This document shows positions 7,834 through 14,120 of a DNA stretch of 17,559 nt, piece after piece. Source of the stretch: DASWFI01 sp036394315 (GTDB taxonomy: Bacteria > Patescibacteriota > Doudnabacteria > UBA920 > O2-02-FULL-48-8); the NCBI GenBank assembly GCA_036394315.1, contig DASWFI010000073.1, forward strand, positions 1 to 17,559, given 5' to 3'. Made by a program: the position numbers and the translations under genes. The first letter of the stretch is position 1, and each line of letters begins with the position of its first letter. Below the pieces are notes generated by a model. It was given only the letters and a program-made list of their open reading frames with translations. It was not told the DNA's origin and searched no databases.

Positions 7834-7889
7834 TAGTTAAACAATACACTTACCGCATAAAATTTCCAAATCAAAAAATCATAAAGAAA

Positions 7890-8351
7890 ATGACTACATC
7901 AGATTTTACCACTACGCTGTTGGTAGACCAAACTCCGAAAGAAGCTTTCAATGCCATCAATAATGTTCGCGGATGGTGGTCAGAAGAAATTGAAGGCAGT
8001 ACAGACAAACTCAATGACGAGTTTACGTATCGCTACGAAGATGTCCATTATTGCCAAATGAAATTAATAGAAGTCATCCCAAACAAAAAAGTCGTTTGGC
8101 TGGTTAAGTACAACTATTTTAATTTTACGAAAGACAAAAGCGAATGGACAGGCACAAAAATTAGTTTTGAAATCTCTGAAAAGGATAAAAAAACGCAAAT
8201 CCGCTTCGCTCACCTGGGTTTAGTTCGCGAATTTGAATGTTTCGAACTCTGTTCAAATGCATGGAGTCAGTATATACGGCAAAGTTTATTGAGCTTGATA
8301 GCCACAGGTAAAGGCCAGCCGAACCCGCTTAATAAAAAAATAAAAGCATAA
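7890..8351 (+). CDS. SRPBCC/AHSA1-like protein (cytoplasmic)
   Basis: The protein has 153 residues, opens MTTSDFTTTLLVDQTPKEAF, and is all SRPBCC domain. Over the shared part it differs from the protein at 1379 at about 22 of 152 positions. It has no signal peptide; its ATG corresponds to the ACG codon for Thr39 of that paralogue. It sits between two SDR genes downstream of the AraC regulator. A role as a small-ligand carrier or enzyme accessory to the SDRs is inference only. Confidence 0.9.
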   Translation: MTTSDFTTTLLVDQTPKEAFNAINNVRGWWSEEIEGSTDKLNDEFTYRYEDVHYCQMKLIEVIPNKKVVWLVKYNYFNFTKDKSEWTGTKISFEISEKDKKTQIRFAHLGLVREFECFELCSNAWSQYIRQSLLSLIATGKGQPNPLNKKIKA

Positions 8352-8450
8352 TAACAACCAACAAAACAGTACTGGCAACTCAGGAAGTTGCAAGGACTGG
8401 GAAGAATAAGAATTGATGAGATAATGTTATATAAAGTGAAAGACGGTCAG

Positions 8451-9233
8451 ATGAAAAAACTAAAAGAAAAAAAAGTTGTGGTTATCGGCGGGAGCCGTGG
8501 CACGGGCCTCGCTATCGTCGAGGCCCTCCTTGATGAAGCGGCCGATGTGCTCGTAGTAGGGAGACACACAAAATCTCTTGCCGACCTTGTCAGCGCATTT
8601 CCGAAAGTGCGCACGCTGAAGGCGGACGCGACTGATGCAGCGACAGCCGCGAAAGTTTTTCAAGACTCACCGGATGTCGTGGTACTGGCTGCGGGAGCGG
8701 TTCCACCTACTAAGCCTGTGTATCAGCTAGATTGGGAAACATTTAGCACTAATTGGAATGCCGATGTAAAAGCTTCGTTTCTTCTTGCGAAATACGCACT
8801 AACGGCTCCTGTCAAATCCGGCACCGAGATTATATTTATTTCAAGTGGTGCGGCAATAGGAGGTTCACCGATTTCAGGCGGTTATGCGGGATCCAAACGG
8901 ACGCAGATGTTCATCGCAAACTATGCGCAGGAAGCATCGAATCGCCTCAAGCTTGGTCTGCGTTTCATTGCGCTCGCACCATGGCGCCTCATGAAGGACA
9001 CCGGTACGGGAGAAGTCGTCATTCCCGGATACACAGCATATATTGGCATTCCTGAAAAGGATTTTATCGCCACGATGACTCTGCCACAGACGAAAGAAGA
9101 TGTCGCGGAGGCTGTTGTGGCATTCTCCGGGCATCCGCCTGCAGCTAAAGAGGGAAATGTATTTATAGTTTCGGAAAAAGGCGTAGTGCCGGAATCGAAC
9201 ATGCAGAATGTGTTACTAGCGGGGACGAAATAA
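8451..9233 (+). CDS. Short-chain dehydrogenase/reductase
   Basis: The protein has 260 residues from ATG 8451 (MKKLKEKKVVVIGGSRGTGL). A TTG at 8388 or an ATG at 8424 would add residues before the first beta strand with no family support. Motifs are the cofactor loop GGSRGTG (13-19), a VVLAAG segment in place of NNAG (77-82), and Ser132, Tyr145 and Lys149 (ISSGAA, YAGSK). It is not a close relative of the SDR at 6970 or the broken SDR at 1989. Its base composition is visibly more GC-rich than the SRPBCC gene 99 nt upstream, so it may have a different origin. It is probably the last gene of the module B operon. Confidence 0.9.
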   Translation: MKKLKEKKVVVIGGSRGTGLAIVEALLDEAADVLVVGRHTKSLADLVSAFPKVRTLKADATDAATAAKVFQDSPDVVVLAAGAVPPTKPVYQLDWETFSTNWNADVKASFLLAKYALTAPVKSGTEIIFISSGAAIGGSPISGGYAGSKRTQMFIANYAQEASNRLKLGLRFIALAPWRLMKDTGTGEVVIPGYTAYIGIPEKDFIATMTLPQTKEDVAEAVVAFSGHPPAAKEGNVFIVSEKGVVPESNMQNVLLAGTK

Positions 9234-9247
9234 ATACCATGCCTATT

Positions 9248-9261
9248 TGGCATTAATGCCA
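9248..9261. repeat. Perfect 14-bp palindrome after the SDR gene
   Basis: TGGCATTAATGCCA lies 14 nt after the SDR stop. It has no following T tract, so it is not a classic terminator. It could be an mRNA 3'-end hairpin or a protein-binding site. Confidence 0.35.
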
Positions 9262-9393
9262 CCAATTAGTCACCATCCGGTTACCTGTTTTTTGTACCGG
9301 AATAGATTTCACTGTACAATTAAATATAAATGTCTCGTTCTAGAAAAACCTTACACATTTTTGCGATAATACTAATTTCAACTTGTGCCGTAA

Positions 9394-9426
9394 GGCGGAT
9401 CAAATGGTCGCTGATTCGACCCCGCC
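9394..9426. repeat. Compound inverted repeat between convergent genes
   Basis: Two nested stems are visible. GGTCG (9406-9410) pairs with CGACC (9417-9421) over a 6-nt loop, and GGCGG (9394-9398) pairs with CCGCC (9422-9426), with a one-sided 7-nt bulge. The right half superficially resembles a tRNA T-arm, but no tRNA fold exists here. Its function is unknown; it may be an mRNA 3'-end or repetitive extragenic element. Confidence 0.4.
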
Positions 9427-9438
9427 AGATACCTATTA

Positions 9439-9472
9439 AAAAAGGCTTTTTCCCGAAGGAAAAAGCCTTTTT
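9439..9472. terminator. Bidirectional rho-independent terminator
   Basis: A perfect 15-bp stem (A5-GGCTTTTTCC / GGAAAAAGCC-T5) closes a CGAA loop at 9454-9457, with A and T runs at both ends. It lies between the SDR gene ending at 9233 (+) and the GyrI-like gene ending at 9490 (-), so it can stop transcription from both sides. Confidence 0.92.
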
Positions 9473-9489
9473 CGTATTTCAATAACTAT

Positions 9490-10113
9490 TTATTGCCCTA
9501 CGGGTTCTCTCAAAATAGTTTTAAGGTTTTCCTGAGAGCCCCCTTTCGTAAAATCTACCAAATAGATTTCGTGGTGTACACCTCTTTTGATTAAGCTATT
9601 TTGTTCAGCAAACTGCTCTAATTTCCCCAACGTTTCAAATTCATATATGAATGGCCCTCTATGTAACATCTGGATACATTTTTCCTCCTGATATTCAAAA
9701 AAATCTATTGCGTTAGACAAGTCTTTATGAATTGGGGCAATAGTATCTTTCGCTGTCGCTATATGATGCCCTGTAACATATTCCGGTACACGGATCATTA
9801 AACGATAATTCAGTTCGCTCAATGGGCCAGCATCAAAAACATGGGAGATGGAGTGCTGGCCGTATTTTTCATCATTCCAGTAAAGACCCTCTAAAACAGA
9901 CATTTCAAAAGCTTTTTCGGAATCTTGAAAAAGGTCAATTACCCCCTGGGCCGCCTGTTTTAATAAGGCAATCCGCTGATAAAATATTTCTTCCGTGAAA
10001 CTTCCTTTAGCCAGTATGGAAATGAAATTGGCGTTTTCGATATGAATTACCTCGGGATGATCTGTTGCCGTATAATAGCTTGGATAACACTTCGGAATAT
10101 TTAGTTTTTTCAT
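9490..10113 (-). CDS. GyrI-like small-molecule-binding domain protein
   Basis: The 207-residue protein resembles stand-alone GyrI-like (SOUL/BacR-type) ligand-binding proteins of the COG4832 kind. It has an N-terminal strand with NFISILAKG, a long helix (YQRIALLKQAAQGVIDLF), EMSVLEGLYW, LNYRLMIRVPEYVT, and a C-terminal half with the HRGPFIYEFETLGKLEQF pattern typical of the second repeat. Such domains bind hydrophobic compounds in multidrug-responsive regulators, but there is no DNA-binding domain here. It starts 35 nt after the NmrA-like gene on the same strand and is likely co-transcribed under the HxlR regulator. A role in sequestering or converting a reactive compound is inference. Confidence 0.8.
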   Translation of the reverse strand: MKKLNIPKCYPSYYTATDHPEVIHIENANFISILAKGSFTEEIFYQRIALLKQAAQGVIDLFQDSEKAFEMSVLEGLYWNDEKYGQHSISHVFDAGPLSELNYRLMIRVPEYVTGHHIATAKDTIAPIHKDLSNAIDFFEYQEEKCIQMLHRGPFIYEFETLGKLEQFAEQNSLIKRGVHHEIYLVDFTKGGSQENLKTILREPVGQ

Positions 10114-10148
10114 TTATTTGAAGTTACGTTTTATGATTTGTTTAGCAA

Positions 10149-11039
10149 TTAACCTTGTGATTTATAAACGGCGGCAAATTCATTCATAAAATCATTCAGT
10201 TTGGTACTTCCCCAAACTTCCGGTTTATGCTGGTTAAAATCTTCAAATAATAATCCGCTGTTGATGGCACTGCCCATTTCCACATAAACACCTGCAATAG
10301 CTTCTGACATACCTGCACCGGTCATGCCAGCAAAGGTTTCTTCATCACTGAATTGTACCCAGGGTAGCTCAGGTTTATCAATTGAAGTTCCCAGTATTTT
10401 AACAATTTCAGATATTTCACGTTCTTCGCTCACAACGTAACGGTGGCTCTTGCCCTCAAATGAACTTTGCAATTCCTGAGCCGCTGCTGCTGCAATATCT
10501 CTCGGATGCACCATAGCCAGTTTGGTTTTTTCTCCGTAATTATTACCCATTATGCCCATGTTTCGTATTACCCCCATATCAAAGAAGAAATTGATATAGA
10601 AAATACCAGCCCGCAGGTGTTTAATAGCAACATCATCCAGTGTGTTCAACGTTTGTTCTACATCATAAAGCCCCGCAATTGGCCCGGTGCCGTCTTGTAG
10701 GTGAGCGCCAATACTACTTAGATTAACAACACGCTTAACTCCCGATGCCTTGATAGCATCCAGATAATTCTTACCTGTCTGGGCTATATACTGCCTGTAA
10801 TTGCCAACTCCCCAATTGGGTGGCACCATCGTATAGACTGCATCCACTCCTGCAAATGAACGAGTAAGGAAGCCGACGTCCGAAATAGACCCGATGGCAG
10901 CCTTTGCGCCCATTGCTTCAATCGGGTTTGACTTTTGGGGGTCGCTGCTTATGATGGTGACTTCGTGGCCATTGGTAATTAGCATTTCTGCAAGCGTTTT
11001 GCTTATATTTCCAAGAGAGCCCGTTAATGTGATTTTCAT
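10149..11039 (-). CDS. NmrA-like NAD(P)H-binding oxidoreductase (QorB-type)
   Basis: The protein has 296 residues from ATG 11039 (MKITLTGSLGNISKTLAEML). A start at 11093 would run through the divergent promoter. The N-terminus is a Rossmann strand and glycine loop of the atypical/NmrA type (TGSLGNIS, residues 6-13), followed by EVTIISSDPQK at the cofactor-specificity region and GVDAVYTMVPP. It lacks the classical SDR Tyr-Lys pair. The family includes E. coli QorB (YtfG), an NADPH:quinone oxidoreductase whose gene is divergent from the HxlR-family gene ytfH, the same pairing as here. Quinone or electrophile reduction is therefore a reasonable guess. It is the first gene of a leftward operon with the GyrI-like gene. 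Confidence 0.87.
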   Translation of the reverse strand: MKITLTGSLGNISKTLAEMLITNGHEVTIISSDPQKSNPIEAMGAKAAIGSISDVGFLTRSFAGVDAVYTMVPPNWGVGNYRQYIAQTGKNYLDAIKASGVKRVVNLSSIGAHLQDGTGPIAGLYDVEQTLNTLDDVAIKHLRAGIFYINFFFDMGVIRNMGIMGNNYGEKTKLAMVHPRDIAAAAAQELQSSFEGKSHRYVVSEEREISEIVKILGTSIDKPELPWVQFSDEETFAGMTGAGMSEAIAGVYVEMGSAINSGLLFEDFNQHKPEVWGSTKLNDFMNEFAAVYKSQG

Positions 11040-11041
11040 TT

Positions 11042-11097
11042 GTGCTTGTTTAATTTGAGAGGCAAAGTTACCTTTGAACAAACTTCTATACAAGCAC
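11042..11097. promoter_or_regulatory. Overlapping divergent promoters and HxlR operator
   Basis: Rightward, TTG (11046-11048), 20 nt, then TACCTTTG (11069-11076). Leftward, TTG (complement of 11091-11093), 20 nt, then TAACTTTG (complement of 11063-11070). The two -7 boxes share the central TA, in CAAAGTTACCTTTG. Both -33 elements lie in an inverted repeat, GTGCTTGT (11042-11049) and ACAAGCAC (11090-11097). The element is almost fully symmetrical, so one bound HxlR dimer pair could close both promoters, fitting autorepression together with repression of the oxidoreductase operon. Confidence 0.72.
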
Positions 11098-11117
11098 CTA
11101 CCCCAAAGTAAGTGATT

Positions 11118-11501
11118 ATGACCAAAGTAAAACAGTTATCAACCCGGAATCACAACAAAGACATCGCAGAAATGACTTGCCCAATAACGTACGTTATGAA
11201 TAAGATTGGAGGTCATTGGAAGTCTATCATTCTCTACTACCTGATAAGCGGCCCGAAACGGTATAGCGAACTCAGGCGAGCTATACCGGCTATCACTGAA
11301 AAAATGTTAGCCCAGCATTTGAAGCAATTGCGGGAGGACAATCTGATTAACAGAAAGGTAGTACAGGAGATGCCGCCAATTACTATTTACAGTCTAACAC
11401 CTTCAGGAAAAAAACTAGGACCCATCCTTATGGCTATGGCAGATTGGGCTATGAAGGATAATAAGTTGTATAAGGATTTAAGAATGGCGGATGCCCCTTA
11501 A
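11118..11501 (+). CDS. HxlR-family winged-helix regulator
   Basis: The protein has 127 residues (MTKVKQLSTRNHNKD...). It is a winged helix with the family pattern CPITYVMNKIGGHWKSIILYYL (residues 21-42), RYSELRRAIPAITEKMLAQHLKQL and YSLTPSGKKL. Cys21 just before the first helix is the position of the redox-sensing cysteine in YodB, HypR and QorR, so it may respond to quinones or electrophiles. I preferred ATG 11118 to a GTG at 11112. It is divergent from the NmrA-like gene across an almost palindromic promoter, which makes that operon its probable target. Confidence 0.92.
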   Translation: MTKVKQLSTRNHNKDIAEMTCPITYVMNKIGGHWKSIILYYLISGPKRYSELRRAIPAITEKMLAQHLKQLREDNLINRKVVQEMPPITIYSLTPSGKKLGPILMAMADWAMKDNKLYKDLRMADAP

Positions 11502-11714
11502 TTTAATCGTAACCTATCAGCGGCTTGTCAGACTTACCGAAGTCGCGACGTGTTCTAACTTCAGCTAAATTTTATCGGAATTTGACGAAATTTGCAACGG
11601 TAGTGCTTCTATCAACGTTTGGCGGGGGGCCTTTGCCGACTTTTAGAAGAAAATTATCACGGACAGACATTTGTTTAACAGAGCCAACAACGGTTCAACA
11701 ACTCATACTAACAA
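11502..11714. other. Non-coding block with inverted repeats before the DHFR-like gene
   Basis: I find no credible gene here; the open frame at 11525-11734 has no recognisable pattern. The block holds small hairpins: GACTT/AAGTC around 11530-11543, and CTTCTA (11606-11611) with TAGAAG (11644-11649) enclosing a G-rich tract where GGC and GCC also pair. Together with the structured block after the DHFR-like gene it may form the edges of an inserted cassette, which is speculative. Confidence 0.35.
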
Positions 11715-12272
11715 ATGACGGCAAAAACATTTAAAGTAACGATACATATGGTTTCAAGCCTTGACGGAATTATTGCCAAAAAAGACAATAGCGTTTCGTG
11801 GTTTGAGACATCTGACCACTACGAGAAAGGAATTACTGAACAAGACACAGAGGAATTTCTTAAAACAATAGATTGCTATGTAATGGGTTCCCGGACATAC
11901 GAACACGCCTTGGAACTTTCAAAATCTTATGGGTGGGCTTATGGAGACGTGCCGACAATTGTAGTAACTCACAGAAACCTGCCAATTGACAGACAGAACA
12001 TTGAAGTTTATTCGGGCGACCTGAACAAACTTGTGAATGAACGACTAAAACCAAACTACAGGAATGTTTGGCTCGTAGGCGGAGCAATGCTTGCGAAAGA
12101 TTTCATTTGTTTAAAATTGGCGGACGAAATAAGGTTGTCAGTTATGCCTATTATTTTGGGTGACGGGACACTGTTTTTTGACCACATAGGACAAGAACAA
12201 GCATTGCATCTGAAAGACGTGACAGCCTACAAAAGCGGAATGGTGGAACTATGTTACGAAATAAGAAAATAA
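11715..12272 (+). CDS. RibD_C/dihydrofolate-reductase-like protein
   Basis: The 185-residue protein has the RibD C-terminal/DHFR fold: a first strand and loop IHMVSSLDGIIA (about 10-21), a YVMGSRTYEHAL motif (about 55-66), TIVVTHRNL, the cofactor loop NVWLVGGAMLAKDF (about 115-128), and the closing strands RLSVMPIILGDGTLFFD. It groups with YyaP/YwjB-like proteins, which are NAD(P)H reductases of unknown substrate; true folate reduction is not implied. Asp is coded GAC 11 times and GAT twice, whereas the next gene uses only GAT (5 of 5) and HxlR mostly GAT (4 of 6), which suggests separate acquisition. It has no operon partner and lies between two non-coding repeat-rich blocks. Confidence 0.87.
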   Translation: MTAKTFKVTIHMVSSLDGIIAKKDNSVSWFETSDHYEKGITEQDTEEFLKTIDCYVMGSRTYEHALELSKSYGWAYGDVPTIVVTHRNLPIDRQNIEVYSGDLNKLVNERLKPNYRNVWLVGGAMLAKDFICLKLADEIRLSVMPIILGDGTLFFDHIGQEQALHLKDVTAYKSGMVELCYEIRK

Positions 12273-12277
12273 TACCG

Positions 12278-12406
12278 TCTTATCGCGTAGAGGCACCGCG
12301 AAGAGCCCGAAGCCGATAAGCTGATAGAGGCCCACCCTATAAGGTATAGAAAGGGCTGTCACTATCATCTTGGCTTCTTGAGAATTCGCGGTTTTCTACG
12401 CCAGAC
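12278..12406. repeat. Long imperfect hairpin after the DHFR-like gene
   Basis: Ordered complementary segments fold onto each other: GCGTAGA (12285-12291) with TCTACGC (12395-12401), ACCGCGAA (12295-12302) with TTCGCGGT (12385-12392), GAAGCC (12309-12314) with GGCTTC (12372-12377), and GATAG (12323-12327) with CTATC (12362-12366). The result is a bulged stem of about 55 nt per arm. It recalls integron attC sites or other structured recombination sites, but no clear attC core is present. It might instead be a structured RNA. Confidence 0.5.
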
Positions 12407-12491
12407 TTATAGTGCGTCCTAACTTTTATAATAGAAGGATTGCAAGGATAAAACAAAAACTATAACAATACAAAAATAAGGGAAATTTCAA

Positions 12492-12515
12492 TTTGACATA
12501 CAATTGTATGTCAAA
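12492..12515. promoter_or_regulatory. Perfect 24-bp palindromic operator before the XRE gene
   Basis: The arm TTTGACATACAA is followed directly by its complement TTGTATGTCAAA, with no spacer and no mismatch. Its left arm contains a TTG (12493-12495), 21 nt before TATTTTTA (12517-12524), a near match to the Bacteroidota -7 box, so the palindrome covers the likely -33 element. It is a likely autorepression site for the XRE-type protein encoded from 12549. Confidence 0.75.
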
Positions 12516-12548
12516 ATATTTTTAAAAATGTATCAGCTTTCCATTTCT

Positions 12549-12869
12549 ATGAGTAGACAAACAAAAGCTGAAAAACAGATGATAAAACTTCGTTATGCAA
12601 CGGGGTTATATAAAGCGTTGAAAAATAGTTCTTTTAAGAGCTTTCGGAAAATGGCGGAAGCCGGAGATATGGAGCCGTCCCACATTCAGAAAATTTCAGT
12701 CGGTAAAGTCAATGTAACCCTTACTGTCAATGTCGCCATTGCAAATTCCCTGGGTATCACTTATTCCGAATTGGCTGATTATTATGATGGGGTAACGGAT
12801 AAGGATATTAAGGAATTCCAGGAATATTTGGTGAAGCAGAAGGCGATCCGAGGGAAAAAGAATACCTGA
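12549..12869 (+). CDS. XRE-like helix-turn-helix regulator
   Basis: The protein has 106 residues (MSRQTKAEKQMIKLRY...). The central part reads as a lambda-repressor/XRE HTH: SFRKMAEAGDMEPSHIQKIS, then GKVNVTLTVNVAIANSLGI and TYSELADYYDG, matching the usual five-helix layout (about residues 27-85). A basic N-terminus and a charged C-terminal tail flank it. I chose ATG 12549; an ATG at 12528 would fall almost on the expected transcription start, and a TTG at 12504 lies inside the operator palindrome. It is followed 111 nt later by a GNAT-like gene on the same strand and could regulate it as well as itself. Confidence 0.8.
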   Translation: MSRQTKAEKQMIKLRYATGLYKALKNSSFKSFRKMAEAGDMEPSHIQKISVGKVNVTLTVNVAIANSLGITYSELADYYDGVTDKDIKEFQEYLVKQKAIRGKKNT

Positions 12870-12980
12870 AAAATATTTTAAGCCAGCTATCAAATACGAC
12901 AATGAATGTAAATCAATATTGATGCTTACAAAACTGAATACATACAGGAAGAATATGTGATTTTTTCGTAAATTCGTAAG

Positions 12981-13505
12981 GTGAAACGTAAAAGGGAAAG
13001 ATTAGCCGATTTCGAAATTGACAAACTGACGAATTCGATTGAGAATGCTCGAACCGAAGAGACATTTGACACTGAGATCACCCAATTAAGAGTTAAGGAT
13101 ATGAAGCTGATTCATAAAAAAGATTGGCTTTTTGACTGGAAGATTGAAATAAAGGATAAGTCCAAAGAAGTATATAAGCTATCAACCATTAATAATCCTT
13201 CCATTATTCAAGGGCTTATAAGTATTGAGGAAATGGATGATCATGTCTTTATGCATCTTGTAGAAAGTGCTTCGTTTAATAGGGGGAAGGATAAAATATA
13301 TTTGGGAGTTCCCGGTAATCTCGTTGCATTTGCTTGCAAAGTTTCAAAAGAAAGAGGATACGAAGGGTTTGTTGCTTTCGATTCAAAAACGGTTCTAGTG
13401 AAACATTATCAGGAAACCCTTGGAGCCATTCGACTAAGGGGGCAAAGAATGTATCTGGATGATGTGGCTGCTCAGAAATTAATTTATCAATATTTTAAAA
13501 CTTAG
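12981..13505 (+). CDS. GNAT-like N-acetyltransferase domain protein
   Basis: The protein has 174 residues from a GTG start. The N-terminal half (1-80) is charged and unfamiliar. The C-terminal half reads as a short GNAT core: HVFMHLVESASFNRG, then the acetyl-CoA loop region YLGVPGNLVAFACKVSKERGY (a G-x-x-G-x-L version of the usual loop), a FVAFDSKTVLVKHYQETLGA strand-helix-strand, and a terminal helix ending LIYQYFKT. The substrate is unknown. A 55-residue gene follows only 3 nt after its stop, and an XRE regulator lies upstream. By analogy GNAT toxins (TacT type) acetylate charged tRNAs, but their antitoxins are usually ribbon-helix-helix proteins, so a toxin role here is a hypothesis only. 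Confidence 0.65.
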   Translation: MKRKRERLADFEIDKLTNSIENARTEETFDTEITQLRVKDMKLIHKKDWLFDWKIEIKDKSKEVYKLSTINNPSIIQGLISIEEMDDHVFMHLVESASFNRGKDKIYLGVPGNLVAFACKVSKERGYEGFVAFDSKTVLVKHYQETLGAIRLRGQRMYLDDVAAQKLIYQYFKT

Positions 13506-13508
13506 TAT

Positions 13509-13676
13509 ATGGGACTAATTAAGGAACCTAAGAACATTGATCTGACTATACAATCAAAACCTTGGAATGAGGAGGAATTGGCCGAGCTAAGTGAAATTAT
13601 ACAAAAGGCAAAGACTGCCAAGAAAGCCAGGGCGAAAAGAAATCGTCTTAGTAAATCAAAAAAACAATTGGCTTAA
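13509..13676 (+). CDS. Small basic protein, 55 residues, partner of the GNAT-like gene
   Basis: The frame starts ATG 13509, 3 nt after the preceding stop, and ends TAA 13676. The protein opens MGLIKEPKNIDLTIQSKPWN, has an acidic helix (EEELAELSEIIQKAK) and ends in a strongly basic tail (KKARAKRNRLSKSKKQ). I recall similar short proteins opening MG-I-KEP-N-D after GNAT-like genes in Bacteroidota, but cannot confirm this here. The tight spacing implies translational coupling. The tail suggests binding to nucleic acid or to an acidic surface of its partner. No domain name is claimed. Confidence 0.7.
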   Translation: MGLIKEPKNIDLTIQSKPWNEEELAELSEIIQKAKTAKKARAKRNRLSKSKKQLA

Positions 13677-13707
13677 GATCTTTAATATAATTAATTTGAA
13701 TTGAATT

Positions 13708-13738
13708 ACCCTTTGGGCCGAAAGACCTAATGGGTTTT
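13708..13738 (+). terminator. Rho-independent terminator after the GNAT-like pair
   Basis: ACCCTTTGGG (13708-13717) pairs with CCTAATGGGT (13726-13735) with one mismatch and one G-U pair over the loop CCGAAAGA. A T run follows (13735-13738). It sits 32 nt after the 55-residue gene. Confidence 0.6.
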
Positions 13739-13751
13739 ATGCAAATAGGGA

Positions 13752-13788
13752 CTATTGCTTTCTCACATGTTGATATGCATCACAATAG
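13752..13788. promoter_or_regulatory. Inverted repeat before the antitoxin-like gene
   Basis: CTATTG (13752-13757) and CAATAG (13783-13788) flank a spacer containing ACATGT. It lies 18 nt upstream of the start at 13806, where an antitoxin-type autorepressor might bind. The arms are short and the call is weak. Confidence 0.3.
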
Positions 13789-13805
13789 CATTTAAATAAA
13801 ATATT

Positions 13806-14036
13806 ATGGCATCAACATCAATCAATGTCGAATTAGATGAATACATCTCGATACTTACTCCGGCTCAAAAAAAATCGCTACTAGCCTTCCTTAAATCTTT
13901 TGTTATTCCGAAAACCGCTTCCGGTCGGGTTAGTATCGAGCAATATAATAAGGAAATAGACGAAGCAATGACGGAGGCTGCAACAGGTAAATTTATCACG
14001 CAGGAGGAATTGGAAAAGCAATCCGCTTCATTGTAA
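13806..14036 (+). CDS. Antitoxin-like small protein without a visible toxin
   Basis: This 76-residue helical, acidic protein opens MASTSINVELDEYISILTPA, then has a helix (QKKSLLAFLKSFVIPK) and a C-terminal part RVSIEQYNKEIDEAMTEAAT followed by GKFITQEELEKQSASL. The ending (EQYN-EI-EA...G-x-x-TQEE) resembles the short antitoxins that precede RelE/ParE toxin genes in Bacteroidota. No RelE/ParE gene follows; the next 84 nt carry only a 21-codon frame (14043-14108). It may be a remnant of a toxin-antitoxin pair or act against a toxin elsewhere. Confidence 0.65.
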   Translation: MASTSINVELDEYISILTPAQKKSLLAFLKSFVIPKTASGRVSIEQYNKEIDEAMTEAATGKFITQEELEKQSASL

Positions 14037-14120
14037 GACTATATGGCTGATTTTTCAGAAAACAATCATAAAGCTCGACACTTTAAACGGTATTTCAAAA
14101 GGAAATGACGTATGCACAGA

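Noticed and set aside
8388..8450. TTG start extending the second module B SDR
   Set aside because: The Rossmann fold begins right after ATG 8451, and the extension has no SDR-like sequence.
9406..9430. tRNA T-arm-like string (GATTCGACCCC) that could be an att repeat of the tRNA-Ser end
   Set aside because: The shared stretch with the tRNA-Ser region is only about 10 bases with an internal difference, and no other tRNA parts surround it. It is better explained by the local inverted repeat.
11525..11734. 69-codon open frame before the DHFR-like gene
   Set aside because: It has no domain pattern, overlaps the true start of the DHFR-like gene, and lies in DNA rich in inverted repeats.
14043..14108. 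21-codon frame after the antitoxin-like gene as a toxin gene
   Set aside because: It is far too short for RelE/ParE and has no recognisable motif; at most it is a leftover.
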